This document shows, piece by piece, positions 36,133-44,668 of a stretch of DNA of 64,000 nucleotides. Under the pieces are notes generated by a model. The model did no database searches and was not told the DNA's origin. It was given only the letters and a program-made list of their open reading frames with translations. The translations under genes and the position numbers were made by a program. Location of the stretch: positions 558,001 to 622,000 of the forward strand of contig NZ_CP126739.1 in NCBI RefSeq assembly GCF_030246885.1. Reading direction: 5' to 3'. Origin of the DNA: Microbacterium sp. zg-B185 (lineage in GTDB: Bacteria; Actinomycetota; Actinomycetes; Actinomycetales; Microbacteriaceae). Every line of letters starts with the position of its first letter. The first letter of the stretch is position 1.

Positions 36133-37057
36133 GCGGCAGGCCGGGCAGGACCGCCTCGCCGAGGTAGGCGGTCTGCTCGAGGTCGCGCATGTCCACGGTC
36201 TGGAAGTAGATCCGCTCAGCCCCGAGGGCAACGAGCCGGTCCACCTTGGCGATGATCTCGTCCGCGTCGCCGCAGATGTTCGTGCCGTCGCGGAACTGCT
36301 CGAGGCTGCGCCCGGTCGCTTCGGCCCGGCGGCTGAGGGTCCGCTCGTCGGGTGCGGCGATCGTGGACAGTGCGACGGAGAGCTTCAGGGTGCCGGGGTC
36401 GCGGCCGATCCGCTCGCACGCCGCACGCACGCGGGCGAAGGCCTCGGCGATCTCCGGCTCCGGCCGGAAGCCGATGTTGAACTCGGTCGCGAAGCGCGCC
36501 GCGAGCTGAGGGGTGCGGCGCGGTCCGCCGCCGCCGATGATGATCGGCACACGCTGCTGCCGCGGCTTGGGCAACGCCGGTGCGCCGCTCAGCGTGTAGT
36601 GCTCGCCGGTGAAGTCGAACGTCTCGCCGACGGGGGTGGACCACAGGCCCGTCACGACCGCCAGCTGTTCCTCCAGGTTGCCGAACCGCTTCGCCGGGAA
36701 AGGGATGCCGTACGCCCGGTGCTCCGCCTCGAACCAGCCGGTGCCGAGGCCGAGTTCGATGCGCCCGCCCGACATGTCGTCGACCTGCGCGACCTGGATG
36801 GCCAGGACCGCCGGCGTCCGGTGGGTGGCCGAGGAGACCAGGGTTCCGAGGCGGATCCGGCGGGTCTCCCGCGCCAGGCCGGCCAGGGTGGTCCAGGCAT
36901 CCGTGGGTCCGGGCAGCGGATCGCCGGGTCCCATGCGCATGTAGTGATCGGAGCGGAAGAAGCCGTCGAAGCCGGCCCGCTCGGTGGCCAGGGCGAACGC
37001 GAGCTGTTCGTCGTAGCTGAATCCCTGCTGCGGTTCGCTGAAGGTGCAGTACTCCAT
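36128..37057 (-). CDS. LLM class F420-type oxidoreductase
   Basis: A 309-residue luciferase-like TIM barrel. It has YDEQLAFALATERAGFDGFFRSDHYM at the N-terminus, GGRIELGLGTGWFEAEH in the middle and IIIGGGGPRRTP, all typical of the F420-dependent group in actinobacteria. The cofactor (F420 or FMN) and substrate are inferred only. ATG at 37057 has AAGACT 6 bases upstream. It is convergent with tadA. Confidence 0.88.
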   Translation of the reverse strand: MEYCTFSEPQQGFSYDEQLAFALATERAGFDGFFRSDHYMRMGPGDPLPGPTDAWTTLAGLARETRRIRLGTLVSSATHRTPAVLAIQVAQVDDMSGGRIELGLGTGWFEAEHRAYGIPFPAKRFGNLEEQLAVVTGLWSTPVGETFDFTGEHYTLSGAPALPKPRQQRVPIIIGGGGPRRTPQLAARFATEFNIGFRPEPEIAEAFARVRAACERIGRDPGTLKLSVALSTIAAPDERTLSRRAEATGRSLEQFRDGTNICGDADEIIAKVDRLVALGAERIYFQTVDMRDLEQTAYLGEAVLPGLPR

Positions 37058-37087
37058 CGGTCCAGTCTTGCAGCGACGGAGGTCGAC

Positions 37088-38050
37088 TCAGTCCGCGGAC
37101 CGGATCACGACGTCTTCGGTGGGGGGTGAGGTCGCGCCGCCATGGACGATGTCCGGCTCGAGGTAGATGGCCCGCGCGATCGGCACCGCCTGCCGCACCC
37201 GCGTCTCGATGAGGTCGATGTCCGCCGCCACATCGGCGAGCGGCCGGTCGCCGGCGAAGGCGAGCTTGGCGGCCACGAGAAGTTCATCCGGACCCAGGTA
37301 GAGCGTCTTGATGTGGATGAGGCGCTCGACTTCGGGCCCGGCGGTGATGGCCGCGACGATCTTCTCGTGATCCGCGTCGGTCGCGCCCTCGCCCACGAGC
37401 AGGCTCTTCGTCTCGATCCCGAGCGTGATCGCCACGAGGATGAGCAGCGTTCCGATCATGAGCGTGCCGATCGCGTCGAAGAGCGGGTTGCCCGTGATCG
37501 CCGACATGCCGACCCCGAACATGGCGAAGACCAGTCCGGCCAGCGCGGCGACGTCCTCGAGCAGGACCACCGGCAGCTCGGGGGCCTTCGAATGCCGGAT
37601 GAACGCCACCCAGGACTGTCCCTTCGCGCGCACGAGGTTGCTCTCCCGCACCGCGGTGCGCAGCGAGAAGGACTCCAGCACGATGGCGATCGCCAGGACG
37701 CTGAGCGGGATCCAGAAGTTGCTGATCTCGTGCGGATGGGTCAGCTTGTCCACGCCCTCGTAGATGGAGAACAGGCCGCCCACCGAGAACAGGATGATCG
37801 AGACGACGAACGCGTAGACGTACCGCTCGCGACCGTAGCCGAACGGGTGCTCCGAGTCGGCGGCGCGTCGCGCGCGCCTGCCGCCCAGCAGCAGCAGCAG
37901 CTGATTGCCGGAGTCCGCGACGGAGTGGATGGCCTCGGCCAGCATCGACGCGGATCCCGAGATCAGCCACGCCGCGAACTTCGCGAGCGCGATGCCCAGG
38001 TTCGCCAGGAATGCCGCAATGATCGCCTTGCCGCCGCCGCTCGCGCTCAT
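37088..38050 (-). CDS. Cation diffusion facilitator transporter
   Basis: A 320-residue CDF antiporter for divalent metal ions. It starts with membrane helices holding SMLAEAIHSVADSGNQLLL, whose HxxxD residues are the usual metal site, and ends in a cytoplasmic domain (HIKTLYLGPDELLVAAKLAF). ATG at 38050 has TACACT 7 bases upstream. The last 12 residues (PPTEDVVIRSAD) resemble the last 12 of the unrelated upstream hydrolase. Metal specificity unknown. Confidence 0.92.
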   Translation of the reverse strand: MSASGGGKAIIAAFLANLGIALAKFAAWLISGSASMLAEAIHSVADSGNQLLLLLGGRRARRAADSEHPFGYGRERYVYAFVVSIILFSVGGLFSIYEGVDKLTHPHEISNFWIPLSVLAIAIVLESFSLRTAVRESNLVRAKGQSWVAFIRHSKAPELPVVLLEDVAALAGLVFAMFGVGMSAITGNPLFDAIGTLMIGTLLILVAITLGIETKSLLVGEGATDADHEKIVAAITAGPEVERLIHIKTLYLGPDELLVAAKLAFAGDRPLADVAADIDLIETRVRQAVPIARAIYLEPDIVHGGATSPPTEDVVIRSAD

Positions 38051-38070
38051 GGCTTCGAGTGTAAGTCCAC

Positions 38071-39183
38071 TCAGTCCTCGGACTTGAGGATGATCGTCTC
38101 CGTCGGCGGTGCCGGGTCGACCGGAGTCCCGACATAACCGATCACCGAGAGCAGTGCGCGTCGGAACTCGGCGGGCGCCTCCAGGTGAGCGGAGTGCCCG
38201 ACCCCTTCCAGGCTGAGCTCGGTGACCTCGCCGCCGGCCGCCGCATACGCGTCCAGGACGTCGCGGGTCTGCGACACCATCTCCTGCGGCGGGGCCACCT
38301 CGGCGCCGGGCCAGCCGGGCACCACGCCCAGCTGGCCCAGATGGTTCATGTCGTAGAAGGAGGTGTCCGAAACGATCGGGTCCAGCGTGCCGCGGACCCA
38401 CATCACCGGCGGTTTGTCGGAGAGCTCCACGATTGCGGACACGTTGAAGTATTTCGGCACCATCGTGTTCAGCACACCCGTGGTGCCGGCCGCGAAGCCG
38501 GGCCAGTTCGGGCTGGGCACGCCATCACCGGGGTAGTTGCCGGTCGCCGTCGATGTCGTGAGCATCGATTCGACCCACAGGTCCTCGTGCTCACCGGCGT
38601 ACCCCGACGCCACGTAGCTCGAGCGGAAGACGCTGCGCGGTGAGGTCGGCGCGTCAGCGGTCAGATCGCGATCGATCAGCCGCTGCACGAAGTCCGGGTT
38701 CGCGGCCCCGCCGCCCGTTCCGGCATCATCCTCGGTCAGCCGTGATCCGTCGCGCCGTGTGCCGCCGAAGCCGTACGGCGACACCGGCGAGAGCAGCGTC
38801 AGGCTGAGAGCCGGATGATCGAGCGCGTACTGCATCACCACCCCGCCGCCCATCGACCAGCCCACCAGATGCGCGGCGGGGATGCTCAGTTCCTCGAGCG
38901 TGGCCGCCACGTCGTCGCTGAAATCGCGTACGCCGCGAGTGGCGTCCACGGGCGCGTGCTCGGTTCCCCCGAACCCACGCAGGTCGATCGCCAGCACGCG
39001 CAGGTCAAGGGGCAGGTCGAGCATCGTCTCCTGCCAGAACAGGGCGGATGACACGTTGCCGTGGATGAACACCACCGTTCGCTCGGGTGGCGTGGCGGGA
39101 TCGTCTCCCGAGCGCTCGAGGATGTTGACGTTCAACCGCGGCGTCTCGATGATGCGAGCCGTGATGCCGTCCAAGAGGGTCAT
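38071..39183 (-). CDS. Alpha/beta hydrolase (370 aa)
   Basis: A soluble hydrolase. The oxyanion region is VVFIHGNVSSALFWQ, the nucleophile Ser is in LVGWSMGGGVV, the acid is probably Asp in GTLDPIVSDT and the His is in GVGHSAHLEAP. It is longer than a minimal hydrolase because of an inserted lid region (about 160-250). ATG at 39183 follows GAAGGA; a frame 21 codons longer is less likely. It lies 20 bases upstream of the CDF gene on the same strand and shares a similar C-terminal tail. Confidence 0.88.
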   Translation of the reverse strand: MTLLDGITARIIETPRLNVNILERSGDDPATPPERTVVFIHGNVSSALFWQETMLDLPLDLRVLAIDLRGFGGTEHAPVDATRGVRDFSDDVAATLEELSIPAAHLVGWSMGGGVVMQYALDHPALSLTLLSPVSPYGFGGTRRDGSRLTEDDAGTGGGAANPDFVQRLIDRDLTADAPTSPRSVFRSSYVASGYAGEHEDLWVESMLTTSTATGNYPGDGVPSPNWPGFAAGTTGVLNTMVPKYFNVSAIVELSDKPPVMWVRGTLDPIVSDTSFYDMNHLGQLGVVPGWPGAEVAPPQEMVSQTRDVLDAYAAAGGEVTELSLEGVGHSAHLEAPAEFRRALLSVIGYVGTPVDPAPPTETIILKSED

Positions 39184-39305
39184 GTCGGGTCCTTCGCTGT
39201 CGATGCGGGGCGCCGGAGCCCCGATTCCTCGACTATAGACCGGCATCCGCCAATATGAATCGACTCTCAGGTTGCCTCGGGTGGAGGACCTCCGTCCCCG
39301 ATGGA

Positions 39306-39977
39306 TCAGTGCGCCGCTGCGTCCTCGGGCGTCTGGCCGGTATAGAACCGGTAGGTCGCATCGGCTGCGCGCTGCGCCGCGTCGGCGTCGTCGCCCGCCT
39401 CCGCCTGCGCGCGTGCCCAGGCATCTGCGGTCGCCCGCGCGAAGCGGGTGCCCTCGTCACTGAGCATCCATTCGTCGGCCGCGTCCGGGGCGATGCGGGG
39501 ACCTCCGCCGAGATAAAGCGCGAGCCCGAGCAGCCCGTGGTCCCAGCCGACACCGGTCGCACCCGGTCCGTATGTGTCCCAGAAGCCGGGGGGAAGATCG
39601 TCGGTGCGCGCAGTGTGGGTCAGCTCGAGGCGCGTCGACCCGCCGTCGAGTGCCCGCAGGCCCACCGTCACCCAGGAGGTTCCGCCGCCGGACTCCCACG
39701 TGACCCGGTAGCCGGCTGCGCCGTCGGACGGCGGCGAGCAGTCGAGCACGGTACCGCCGGCGTTGCCCTGCAGCTGGTACCTCCCGCCCACCCGCAGCTC
39801 GCCCGAGACGGGAAGGAACCAGCGCGCGATGCGGTCGGTCGTGACCGTGTCCCACACGTCCTCGATCGGGGACGCGTACACCTGCGCGAGGGTCTGCACG
39901 CGCGTGGGCGCGCCGTCCTCCTCCGTGGCCGCGACCGTCCGCGTCACCGCATCGATCTGGGCGTTCACATCGACCAT
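39306..39977 (-). CDS. SRPBCC (AHSA1-like) domain protein
   Basis: A 223-residue protein with an AHSA1/START-like fold in its first 160 residues (AQVYASPIEDVWDTVTTDRIARWFLPVSGEL) and an Ala-rich helical C-terminus. ATG at 39977 follows GAGGAGAA and lies 1 base after the stop of an ArsR-type regulator gene; this ArsR-SRPBCC pairing is a common bacterial operon. Such proteins bind hydrophobic ligands; the ligand is unknown. Confidence 0.88.
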   Translation of the reverse strand: MVDVNAQIDAVTRTVAATEEDGAPTRVQTLAQVYASPIEDVWDTVTTDRIARWFLPVSGELRVGGRYQLQGNAGGTVLDCSPPSDGAAGYRVTWESGGGTSWVTVGLRALDGGSTRLELTHTARTDDLPPGFWDTYGPGATGVGWDHGLLGLALYLGGGPRIAPDAADEWMLSDEGTRFARATADAWARAQAEAGDDADAAQRAADATYRFYTGQTPEDAAAH

Positions 39978-39978
39978 G

Positions 39979-40386
39979 TCAGTTCTCCTCTGGCTCGTGG
40001 GTCGGTTGCTGGGACGATTCACCGTCGGCCGTGGTGGCCTCTTCGCCCTGCGGCCGGGAGCGGCGTCGCCGCCGGCGTTCCCGGGCGAGTTCGGTTCCGA
40101 GCGCATCCAGGTGCGGCTGCCAGAAGCGCCGGAACTGCCCGAACCACGCGTCCGCTTCCTGCAGCGGGGCGGGATCGACGGCATAGAGGCGGCGAGTGCC
40201 GTGCGCGCGCACGGTCGTGAACCCCGCTTCGCGGAGTACGCGCAGATGCTGCGACACGGCGGGCTGCGAGATGCCGAAGTCGCGCTGGATGACGTCGCCG
40301 ACCTCGCCGGCGCTCAACTCCCCGTCGGCGAGGAGTTCGAGGATCCGCCGGCGGACCGGGTCGCTCAGGACGTCGAGTGCGTGCAC
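39979..40386 (-). CDS. ArsR-family transcriptional regulator
   Basis: A 135-residue winged-helix repressor. It starts VHALDVLSDPVRRRILELLADGE, and the recognition helix lies in FGISQPAVSQHLRVLREAG. No metal-binding Cys pair is visible, so it is probably not a metal sensor. The C-terminal 30 residues are highly charged. GTG at 40386 is the family-typical start. It is the first gene of the pair with SRPBCC, and a CTTATATAAG palindrome lies in its promoter. Confidence 0.9.
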   Translation of the reverse strand: MHALDVLSDPVRRRILELLADGELSAGEVGDVIQRDFGISQPAVSQHLRVLREAGFTTVRAHGTRRLYAVDPAPLQEADAWFGQFRRFWQPHLDALGTELARERRRRRRSRPQGEEATTADGESSQQPTHEPEEN

Positions 40387-40407
40387 GCGACAATCATTGC
40401 GCCGATT

Positions 40408-40417
40408 CTTATATAAG
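40408..40417. promoter_or_regulatory. AT-rich palindrome in the ArsR/proC divergent promoter
   Basis: CTTATATAAG is a perfect 10-bp palindrome, conspicuous in this GC-rich sequence, 22 bases upstream of the ArsR start. On the minus strand TTGACT overlaps it and could be the -35 of the ArsR gene. ArsR-family proteins commonly bind such AT-rich dyads, so autoregulation is likely. Confidence 0.5.
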
Positions 40418-40456
40418 TCAATCCATATGAAAGGCGACGGTCGTAGGATGTTCGCC

Positions 40457-41302
40457 ATGCCTTCCGACGCTCCCGTGCTCCCGTCCATCGCGATCCTGGG
40501 CGCGGGCTCGATGGGCGGGGCGATCCTGCAGGGGCTGGTGGCCTCCGGCCGGGCGGGCGGCGGTGTGACCGTGACCAACCGCACGCGGGCGAAAGCCGAC
40601 GCGCTGGCCTCCATCGGCTCAGTCACCAGCGTCGCCCTCGAGGACCGACCCCAGGCCAACGCCGAGGCCGCGGCATCCGCCCGTGTCGTCCTGGTGGGGG
40701 TCAAGCCCGCGATGGTGCCGGATCTGCTGCGCGAGATCGCCCCACATCTCGCGGCCGGCACGATCGTGGTCAGTCTCGCGGCGGGCGTGCCGATCGCAAC
40801 CTTCGAATCGATCCTCGGAGGCGAGGTCGCGGTCCTGCGGTCGATGCCCAACACGCCCGCGCTGGTTCGCCAGGCCGTGACCGGCCTGGCCGCCGGAGCC
40901 ACTGCGTCGGCTGCTGACATCGCCGTGACACGTGCCCTTTTCGAGACGGTCGGGACCGTCATCGAGGTGCCGGAGTCGCAGATCGACGCGCTCTCGACGA
41001 TCTCCGGATCCGGTCCCGCCTACTTCTTCCTGCTGGTCGAGGAGTTCACGAAGGCGGCGATGGGCAAGGGCTTCGCGCCGGCGGATGCGCGACTCATGGC
41101 TGAGCAGACCTTCATCGGCGCCGCCGCACTCCTGCAGTCATCCGATGCGGACCCGGCCGAGCTGCGACGGCGCGTGACGAGCCCGAAGGGCACCACCGAA
41201 CGCGCGATCGCCGTCCTGCAGGATGCGCGGCTGGACGAGGTCTTCGCCGCGGCGACGGATGCCGCGCTCGTCCGCGCACGGGAGCTGGCGACCGGCGCGT
41301 AG
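40457..41302 (+). CDS. proC: Pyrroline-5-carboxylate reductase
   Basis: A 281-residue last enzyme of proline synthesis. It has the NADP fold ILGAGSMGGAILQGL near the start, VGVKPAMV and VVSLAAGVPI, and the C-terminal signature STISGSGPAYFFLLVEEFTKAA. TAGGAT ends 7 bases before ATG 40457, so I prefer it to the ATG at 40448, which lies on the -10 itself. The gene, followed a few kilobases on by a BldC-like protein and bS22, matches a conserved actinobacterial neighbourhood. Confidence 0.95.
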   Translation: MPSDAPVLPSIAILGAGSMGGAILQGLVASGRAGGGVTVTNRTRAKADALASIGSVTSVALEDRPQANAEAAASARVVLVGVKPAMVPDLLREIAPHLAAGTIVVSLAAGVPIATFESILGGEVAVLRSMPNTPALVRQAVTGLAAGATASAADIAVTRALFETVGTVIEVPESQIDALSTISGSGPAYFFLLVEEFTKAAMGKGFAPADARLMAEQTFIGAAALLQSSDADPAELRRRVTSPKGTTERAIAVLQDARLDEVFAAATDAALVRARELATGA

Positions 41303-41384
41303 GAGGAGCACCGGGGTGCGGGTGCGCGGCTGGGTCCGCGCAGGCCTGTCGTCGACCAAGCGGCCCGGCGCTGCTTCCCGGGAG

Positions 41385-42056
41385 TCAGCGGTCCAGGGAG
41401 GCGAACCGCTCGATGTCGCTGTTGGTGCCGGACACGATGATCAGGTCGTGGTTGGTGACGATCGTGTTCGCCTCCGCGTAGCGGAAAGGCTTGCCCGGGC
41501 TCTTGACCCCGACCACCGTCACGTTGTACTTGGTCCGCACGCCGGACTCATTCAGGCCGACACCGCGGATGAACTTCGGGGGATACATCTTGGCGATCGC
41601 GAAGTCGTCATCGAAGCGGATGAAATCCAGCATCCGTCCGCTCACGAGATGGGCGACGCGTTCGCCCGCCTCGCGCTCGGGGTAGATGACGTGGTTCGCG
41701 CCGACGCGCGCCAGGATCTTCCCGTGCGACTGGGTGACCGCCTTGGCCCAGATCTGCGGGACCTTCAGGTCGACGAGGTTGGCCGTGATCAGCACGGATG
41801 CCTCGATCGAGGAGCCGACCGCGACCACGGCCACCTGGAAGTCCTGCGCGCCCACCTGCTTCAGGGCGTCGATGTTGCGCGCATCTGCCTGGACGGTATG
41901 GGTCACCCGCTCGGACCACTTCTGCACCAGGTCGAGGCTCTCGTCGATCGCGAGCACCTCGCGCTCGAGTCTGTCCAGCTCGCCGGCGCAGGCCGCGCCG
42001 AACCGCCCGAGTCCGATCACCAGGACAGGGGCATCGCCCCTGATGCGCTCAACCAA
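41385..42056 (-). CDS. TrkA/KtrA-type potassium channel regulatory protein
   Basis: A 223-residue cytosolic RCK protein. It has the nucleotide-binding fold VLVIGLGRFGAACAGEL at the N-terminus and an RCK_C domain (FIRGVGLNESGVRTKYNVTVVGV) after residue 140. The single RCK_N/RCK_C layout matches KtrA rather than the double TrkA. It gates the membrane subunit encoded just upstream. TTG at 42056 overlaps the trkH stop by 8 bases and has GGAAAGG upstream. Confidence 0.9.
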   Translation of the reverse strand: MVERIRGDAPVLVIGLGRFGAACAGELDRLEREVLAIDESLDLVQKWSERVTHTVQADARNIDALKQVGAQDFQVAVVAVGSSIEASVLITANLVDLKVPQIWAKAVTQSHGKILARVGANHVIYPEREAGERVAHLVSGRMLDFIRFDDDFAIAKMYPPKFIRGVGLNESGVRTKYNVTVVGVKSPGKPFRYAEANTIVTNHDLIIVSGTNSDIERFASLDR

Positions 42057-43524
42057 CGATCGGCCTTTCCACTGGCAGCGAGTAGAGCTGCGAACGGGAT
42101 GTCGCGGCCACGGCCGCGGCGAGTGTCACTGTACCAATGCGGCCCATGAAGATCGTCGCCGCCATCACATACACGGCCGGGTCGGACAGCTCCGCGGTGA
42201 GCCCGGTTGAGAGGCCGACGGTGCCGAAGGCGGAGATCACGTCGAAGAGCACGTCCGCAACGTCCGCCTGACTGATCTGCGCGATGGTGATGGTCGCGAT
42301 CGCGCAGATGGTCGCCCCCCACGCGACGACGGAGAGCGCGACGCGCTGGACGTCGCTGGGGATGCGGCGCCCGAACGACTCGACGGACTGGCGCCCCTTC
42401 GCCTCGGAGATGACCGCCAGGGCCAGGACGGCCAAGGTGGTGACCTTGATGCCCCCTGCGGTGGATGCCGAGCCGCCCCCGACGAACATCAGCATCGATC
42501 CGACCACCAGTGATGACCCGTGCAGATCACCGATCGGTACGACCGCGAACCCGCCGGATCGGGTCATGGCGGACAGGAAGAACGCCTGGAAGGTGGTGTC
42601 CCAGGCATCCAGGGCGCCGAACGTCTTGGGATTGCCGTATTCGAGGATCAGGAACGCTGCCGCGCCGGCGAAGAACAGCACCGTCGTCGTGATGAGGGTG
42701 AGCTTCGCGTGCAGCGACCAGCGGCGCACGTGCCACACGTGCCGCCACAGCGTATAGATCACCGGGAACCCGATGGAGCCGAGGAAGACGCCCACCATCA
42801 GGACGGTCAGCATCAGGTAGTTGTCCGCGAACGGCTGCAGTCCACCGGGATTCGGGGTGAAGCCCGTGTTGGTGAACGCCATGGCCGAGTAGAAGGGCGC
42901 CTCCCACAGCGCGTCCACCGGGTCGACGCCGGACAGCAGCAGGGACGGGTAGAGCATCACCGCCAGCGCGGCCTCGATGAGCAGGGTGGACAGCGCGACG
43001 GTGCGCAGCAGCTGCCCGACGTCGCCCAGACGGACCGTTTGTCCTTCGTTGACCGGCCCGCCGTGGGAACGGAGTGGGTTGGTGTCGCTCGCCGCGATCA
43101 GCTTCGCCCGCAGCCCCAGCCGCTTGGAGATCACCAGTCCCAGGATGGAGGCCAGCGTCAGCACACCCATGCCGCCGATGTTCACCCCGATGAAGATCAG
43201 GACCTTTCCGAACGCCGAGTAGTGCGTCGCGACGTCGACGGTGGACAGTCCGGTGACGCAGATCGTCGACACGGCGGTGAACAGGGCATCGACCAGCTGC
43301 GTGCGCCGCCCGTTCGCCGCGGCGGCGGGCAGAGACAGCAGCGCGGTGAACAGCAGGATGAGTGCCGCGAACACCATGACCGCGAAACGCGCGGGCGAAG
43401 ATGTGGTGCGCGTGCGGACGTAGTCGAACACCCGCCGCGGGCCGCTGCGCGTGACGAAGGGCGAGCGGTCCTCTTCTGCCGGATGACGCCGACGGCGACC
43501 GCTGACGCGCCTGCCCTGGGACAT
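42049..43524 (-). CDS. TrkH/KtrB-type potassium uptake membrane subunit
   Basis: A 491-residue channel-like transporter with a basic cytoplasmic start (residues 1-45) and four pore loops recognisable from their central glycines: ICVTGLSTVD, AFTNTGFTPN, TRSGGFAVVP and GTVGLSTGL. It takes up potassium together with the RCK protein encoded downstream. ATG at 43524 has AGGGAGGA upstream. Confidence 0.93.
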   Translation of the reverse strand: MSQGRRVSGRRRRHPAEEDRSPFVTRSGPRRVFDYVRTRTTSSPARFAVMVFAALILLFTALLSLPAAAANGRRTQLVDALFTAVSTICVTGLSTVDVATHYSAFGKVLIFIGVNIGGMGVLTLASILGLVISKRLGLRAKLIAASDTNPLRSHGGPVNEGQTVRLGDVGQLLRTVALSTLLIEAALAVMLYPSLLLSGVDPVDALWEAPFYSAMAFTNTGFTPNPGGLQPFADNYLMLTVLMVGVFLGSIGFPVIYTLWRHVWHVRRWSLHAKLTLITTTVLFFAGAAAFLILEYGNPKTFGALDAWDTTFQAFFLSAMTRSGGFAVVPIGDLHGSSLVVGSMLMFVGGGSASTAGGIKVTTLAVLALAVISEAKGRQSVESFGRRIPSDVQRVALSVVAWGATICAIATITIAQISQADVADVLFDVISAFGTVGLSTGLTAELSDPAVYVMAATIFMGRIGTVTLAAAVAATSRSQLYSLPVERPIVG

Positions 43525-43601
43525 GCACGTCCTCCCTGCTGCGGCACTCTGGCGGAACGTCCATCATGGTACTCCGGCGGGTGCGCGACTAACCTATCCA
43601 C

Positions 43602-44015
43602 ATGGCGGACATCTTCGACGTGATCGCGGACGGCACCCGCCGCGACATCCTGCAGCTCCTCCTCGATCGTTCGTCCGCCGGCGAGCGCGGGACGAGTGTG
43701 TCTCATATCGTGCAGCAGCTCGGCGTGAGTCAGCCGACGGTGTCCAAGCACCTGAAGGTCCTACGTGAAGCGCATCTGGTATCCGTCCGCGAGGAGGGAC
43801 AGCACCGCTACTACAGCCTGTCGTCCGCGCCGCTGGATGAGATCGATGACTGGCTGGTCCCGTTCCTGGACGAAGCGGCGGATGCCGAGGCCGAACTCGC
43901 CGGCGGGTCGACCCTCACCGACTCGGCGGCGCACGCCGCCGACGTGGTGGGCCGCGCCGCAGCATCCGCCAAGCACGCCGTCGCCAGCGCGTTCAAGAAG
44001 CTTCCCGGCCGCTGA
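43602..44015 (+). CDS. ArsR-like winged-helix regulator
   Basis: A 137-residue protein with FDVIADGTRRDILQLLLDR and the recognition helix LGVSQPTVSKHLKVLREA, then an acidic linker and an Ala-rich, basic tail (AASAKHAVASAFKKLPGR) that looks like an amphipathic helix. No Cys metal site is visible. ATG at 43602 has TAACCT exactly 6 bases upstream. It is divergent from trkH and may control it (inference). Confidence 0.88.
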   Translation: MADIFDVIADGTRRDILQLLLDRSSAGERGTSVSHIVQQLGVSQPTVSKHLKVLREAHLVSVREEGQHRYYSLSSAPLDEIDDWLVPFLDEAADAEAELAGGSTLTDSAAHAADVVGRAAASAKHAVASAFKKLPGR

Positions 44016-44085
44016 CCGAGACCCGTGCGTGTCGAGGTCCGGAAGACACCGCAGCCGGGACGGGCGTTCCCAGCAGTCACACGGG

Positions 44086-44115
44086 TTTACACGTGTCGCA
44101 GCGACCCCATAGAGT
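44086..44115 (+). promoter_or_regulatory. Sigma70-type promoter of the BldC-like gene
   Basis: TTTACA (44086-44091) and TAGAGT (44110-44115) are 18 bases apart. The start codon at 44144 is 28 bases further on with its own ribosome-binding site. The -35 lies within an ACACG...CGTGT dyad. Confidence 0.55.
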
Positions 44116-44143
44116 GAGGGAACGACCATCGGAAGGGGAGAAC

Positions 44144-44335
44144 ATGGCCGAGTTGCCTGATGTGCGCTTCCTGACCGTGGCGGAGGTCGCCGACATCATG
44201 CGGGTGTCGAAGATGACCGTCTATCGGCTGGTCCATGCCGGCGAGCTTCCCGCGGTGCGCTTCGGCCGCAGCTACCGTGTCCCCGAGTCGGCTGTCACCG
44301 ACGCGCTGCAGCGCCCGATCGCCGACGTCGGCTGA
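44144..44335 (+). CDS. bldC: BldC-like MerR-type DNA-binding protein
   Basis: A 63-residue single-domain regulator. FLTVAEVADIMRVSKMTVYRLVHAGELPAVRFGRSYRVPE is the helix-turn-helix and wing typical of BldC, the developmental regulator of Streptomyces, and of short excisionase-like proteins. ATG at 44144 follows GGAAGGGGAG; the in-frame codons upstream overlap the promoter. Its place just before bS22 and downstream of proC is conserved in actinobacteria, so it is a chromosomal regulator and not phage debris. Confidence 0.88.
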   Translation: MAELPDVRFLTVAEVADIMRVSKMTVYRLVHAGELPAVRFGRSYRVPESAVTDALQRPIADVG

Positions 44336-44352
44336 GCCGGAGCCGGCCGCAG

Positions 44353-44382
44353 TTCAAGGGCGCGGGCAGCGCCTGATAGACT
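44353..44382 (+). promoter_or_regulatory. Promoter of the bS22 gene
   Basis: TTCAAG (44353-44358) and TAGACT (44377-44382) are 18 bases apart. This gives an untranslated leader of about 80 bases before the GTG at 44472, unusually long for this window. Confidence 0.45.
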
Positions 44383-44471
44383 GACGACAGGCTTTCAGAT
44401 TCTTGCCCGTTCCCGGGCGGTTGTCGCATGCCTGCGTCGGTCGTCCAGACCCTGATCTAGTGAGGTTCTCC

Positions 44472-44570
44472 GTGGGTTCAGTCATCAAGAAGCGCCGCAA
44501 GCGCATGGCGAAGAAGAAGCACCGCAAGCTGCTTCGCAAGACTCGCCACCAGCGCCGCAACAAGAAGTAG
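44472..44570 (+). CDS. Small ribosomal subunit protein bS22 (32 aa)
   Basis: A very short, strongly basic protein starting VGSVIKKRRKRM and continuing with Lys/Arg-rich sequence to NKK. It matches the actinobacterial bS22 (AURKAIP1/COX24 domain) of the 30S subunit. It is too short for most gene finders. GTG at 44472 is the family start, directly following GAGGTTCTCC. It follows the BldC-like gene, as in mycobacteria, and is followed by a terminator hairpin. Confidence 0.92.
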   Translation: MGSVIKKRRKRMAKKKHRKLLRKTRHQRRNKK

Positions 44571-44583
44571 CGGCATCCACACC

Positions 44584-44610
44584 AAGCGCCTGTCCGGTGG
44601 ACGGGCGCTT
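44584..44610 (+). terminator. Terminator hairpin after bS22
   Basis: AAGCGCCTGTCC (44584-44595) and GGACGGGCGCTT (44599-44610) form a 12-bp stem with one G-T pair and a 3-base loop, starting 14 bases after the bS22 stop. It ends in TT only. Confidence 0.7.
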
Positions 44611-44668
44611 CGTGCATCCGGTGCGCGGTCCTCTCAGCCGCACGAACCGGAGTGCAGAGAGGTCCGAC

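Noticed and set aside
44144..44335. Excisionase-like annotation suggesting a prophage
   Set aside because: The context (proC upstream, bS22 downstream) is a conserved chromosomal one and no integrase or attachment site is visible; the BldC-like reading fits better.
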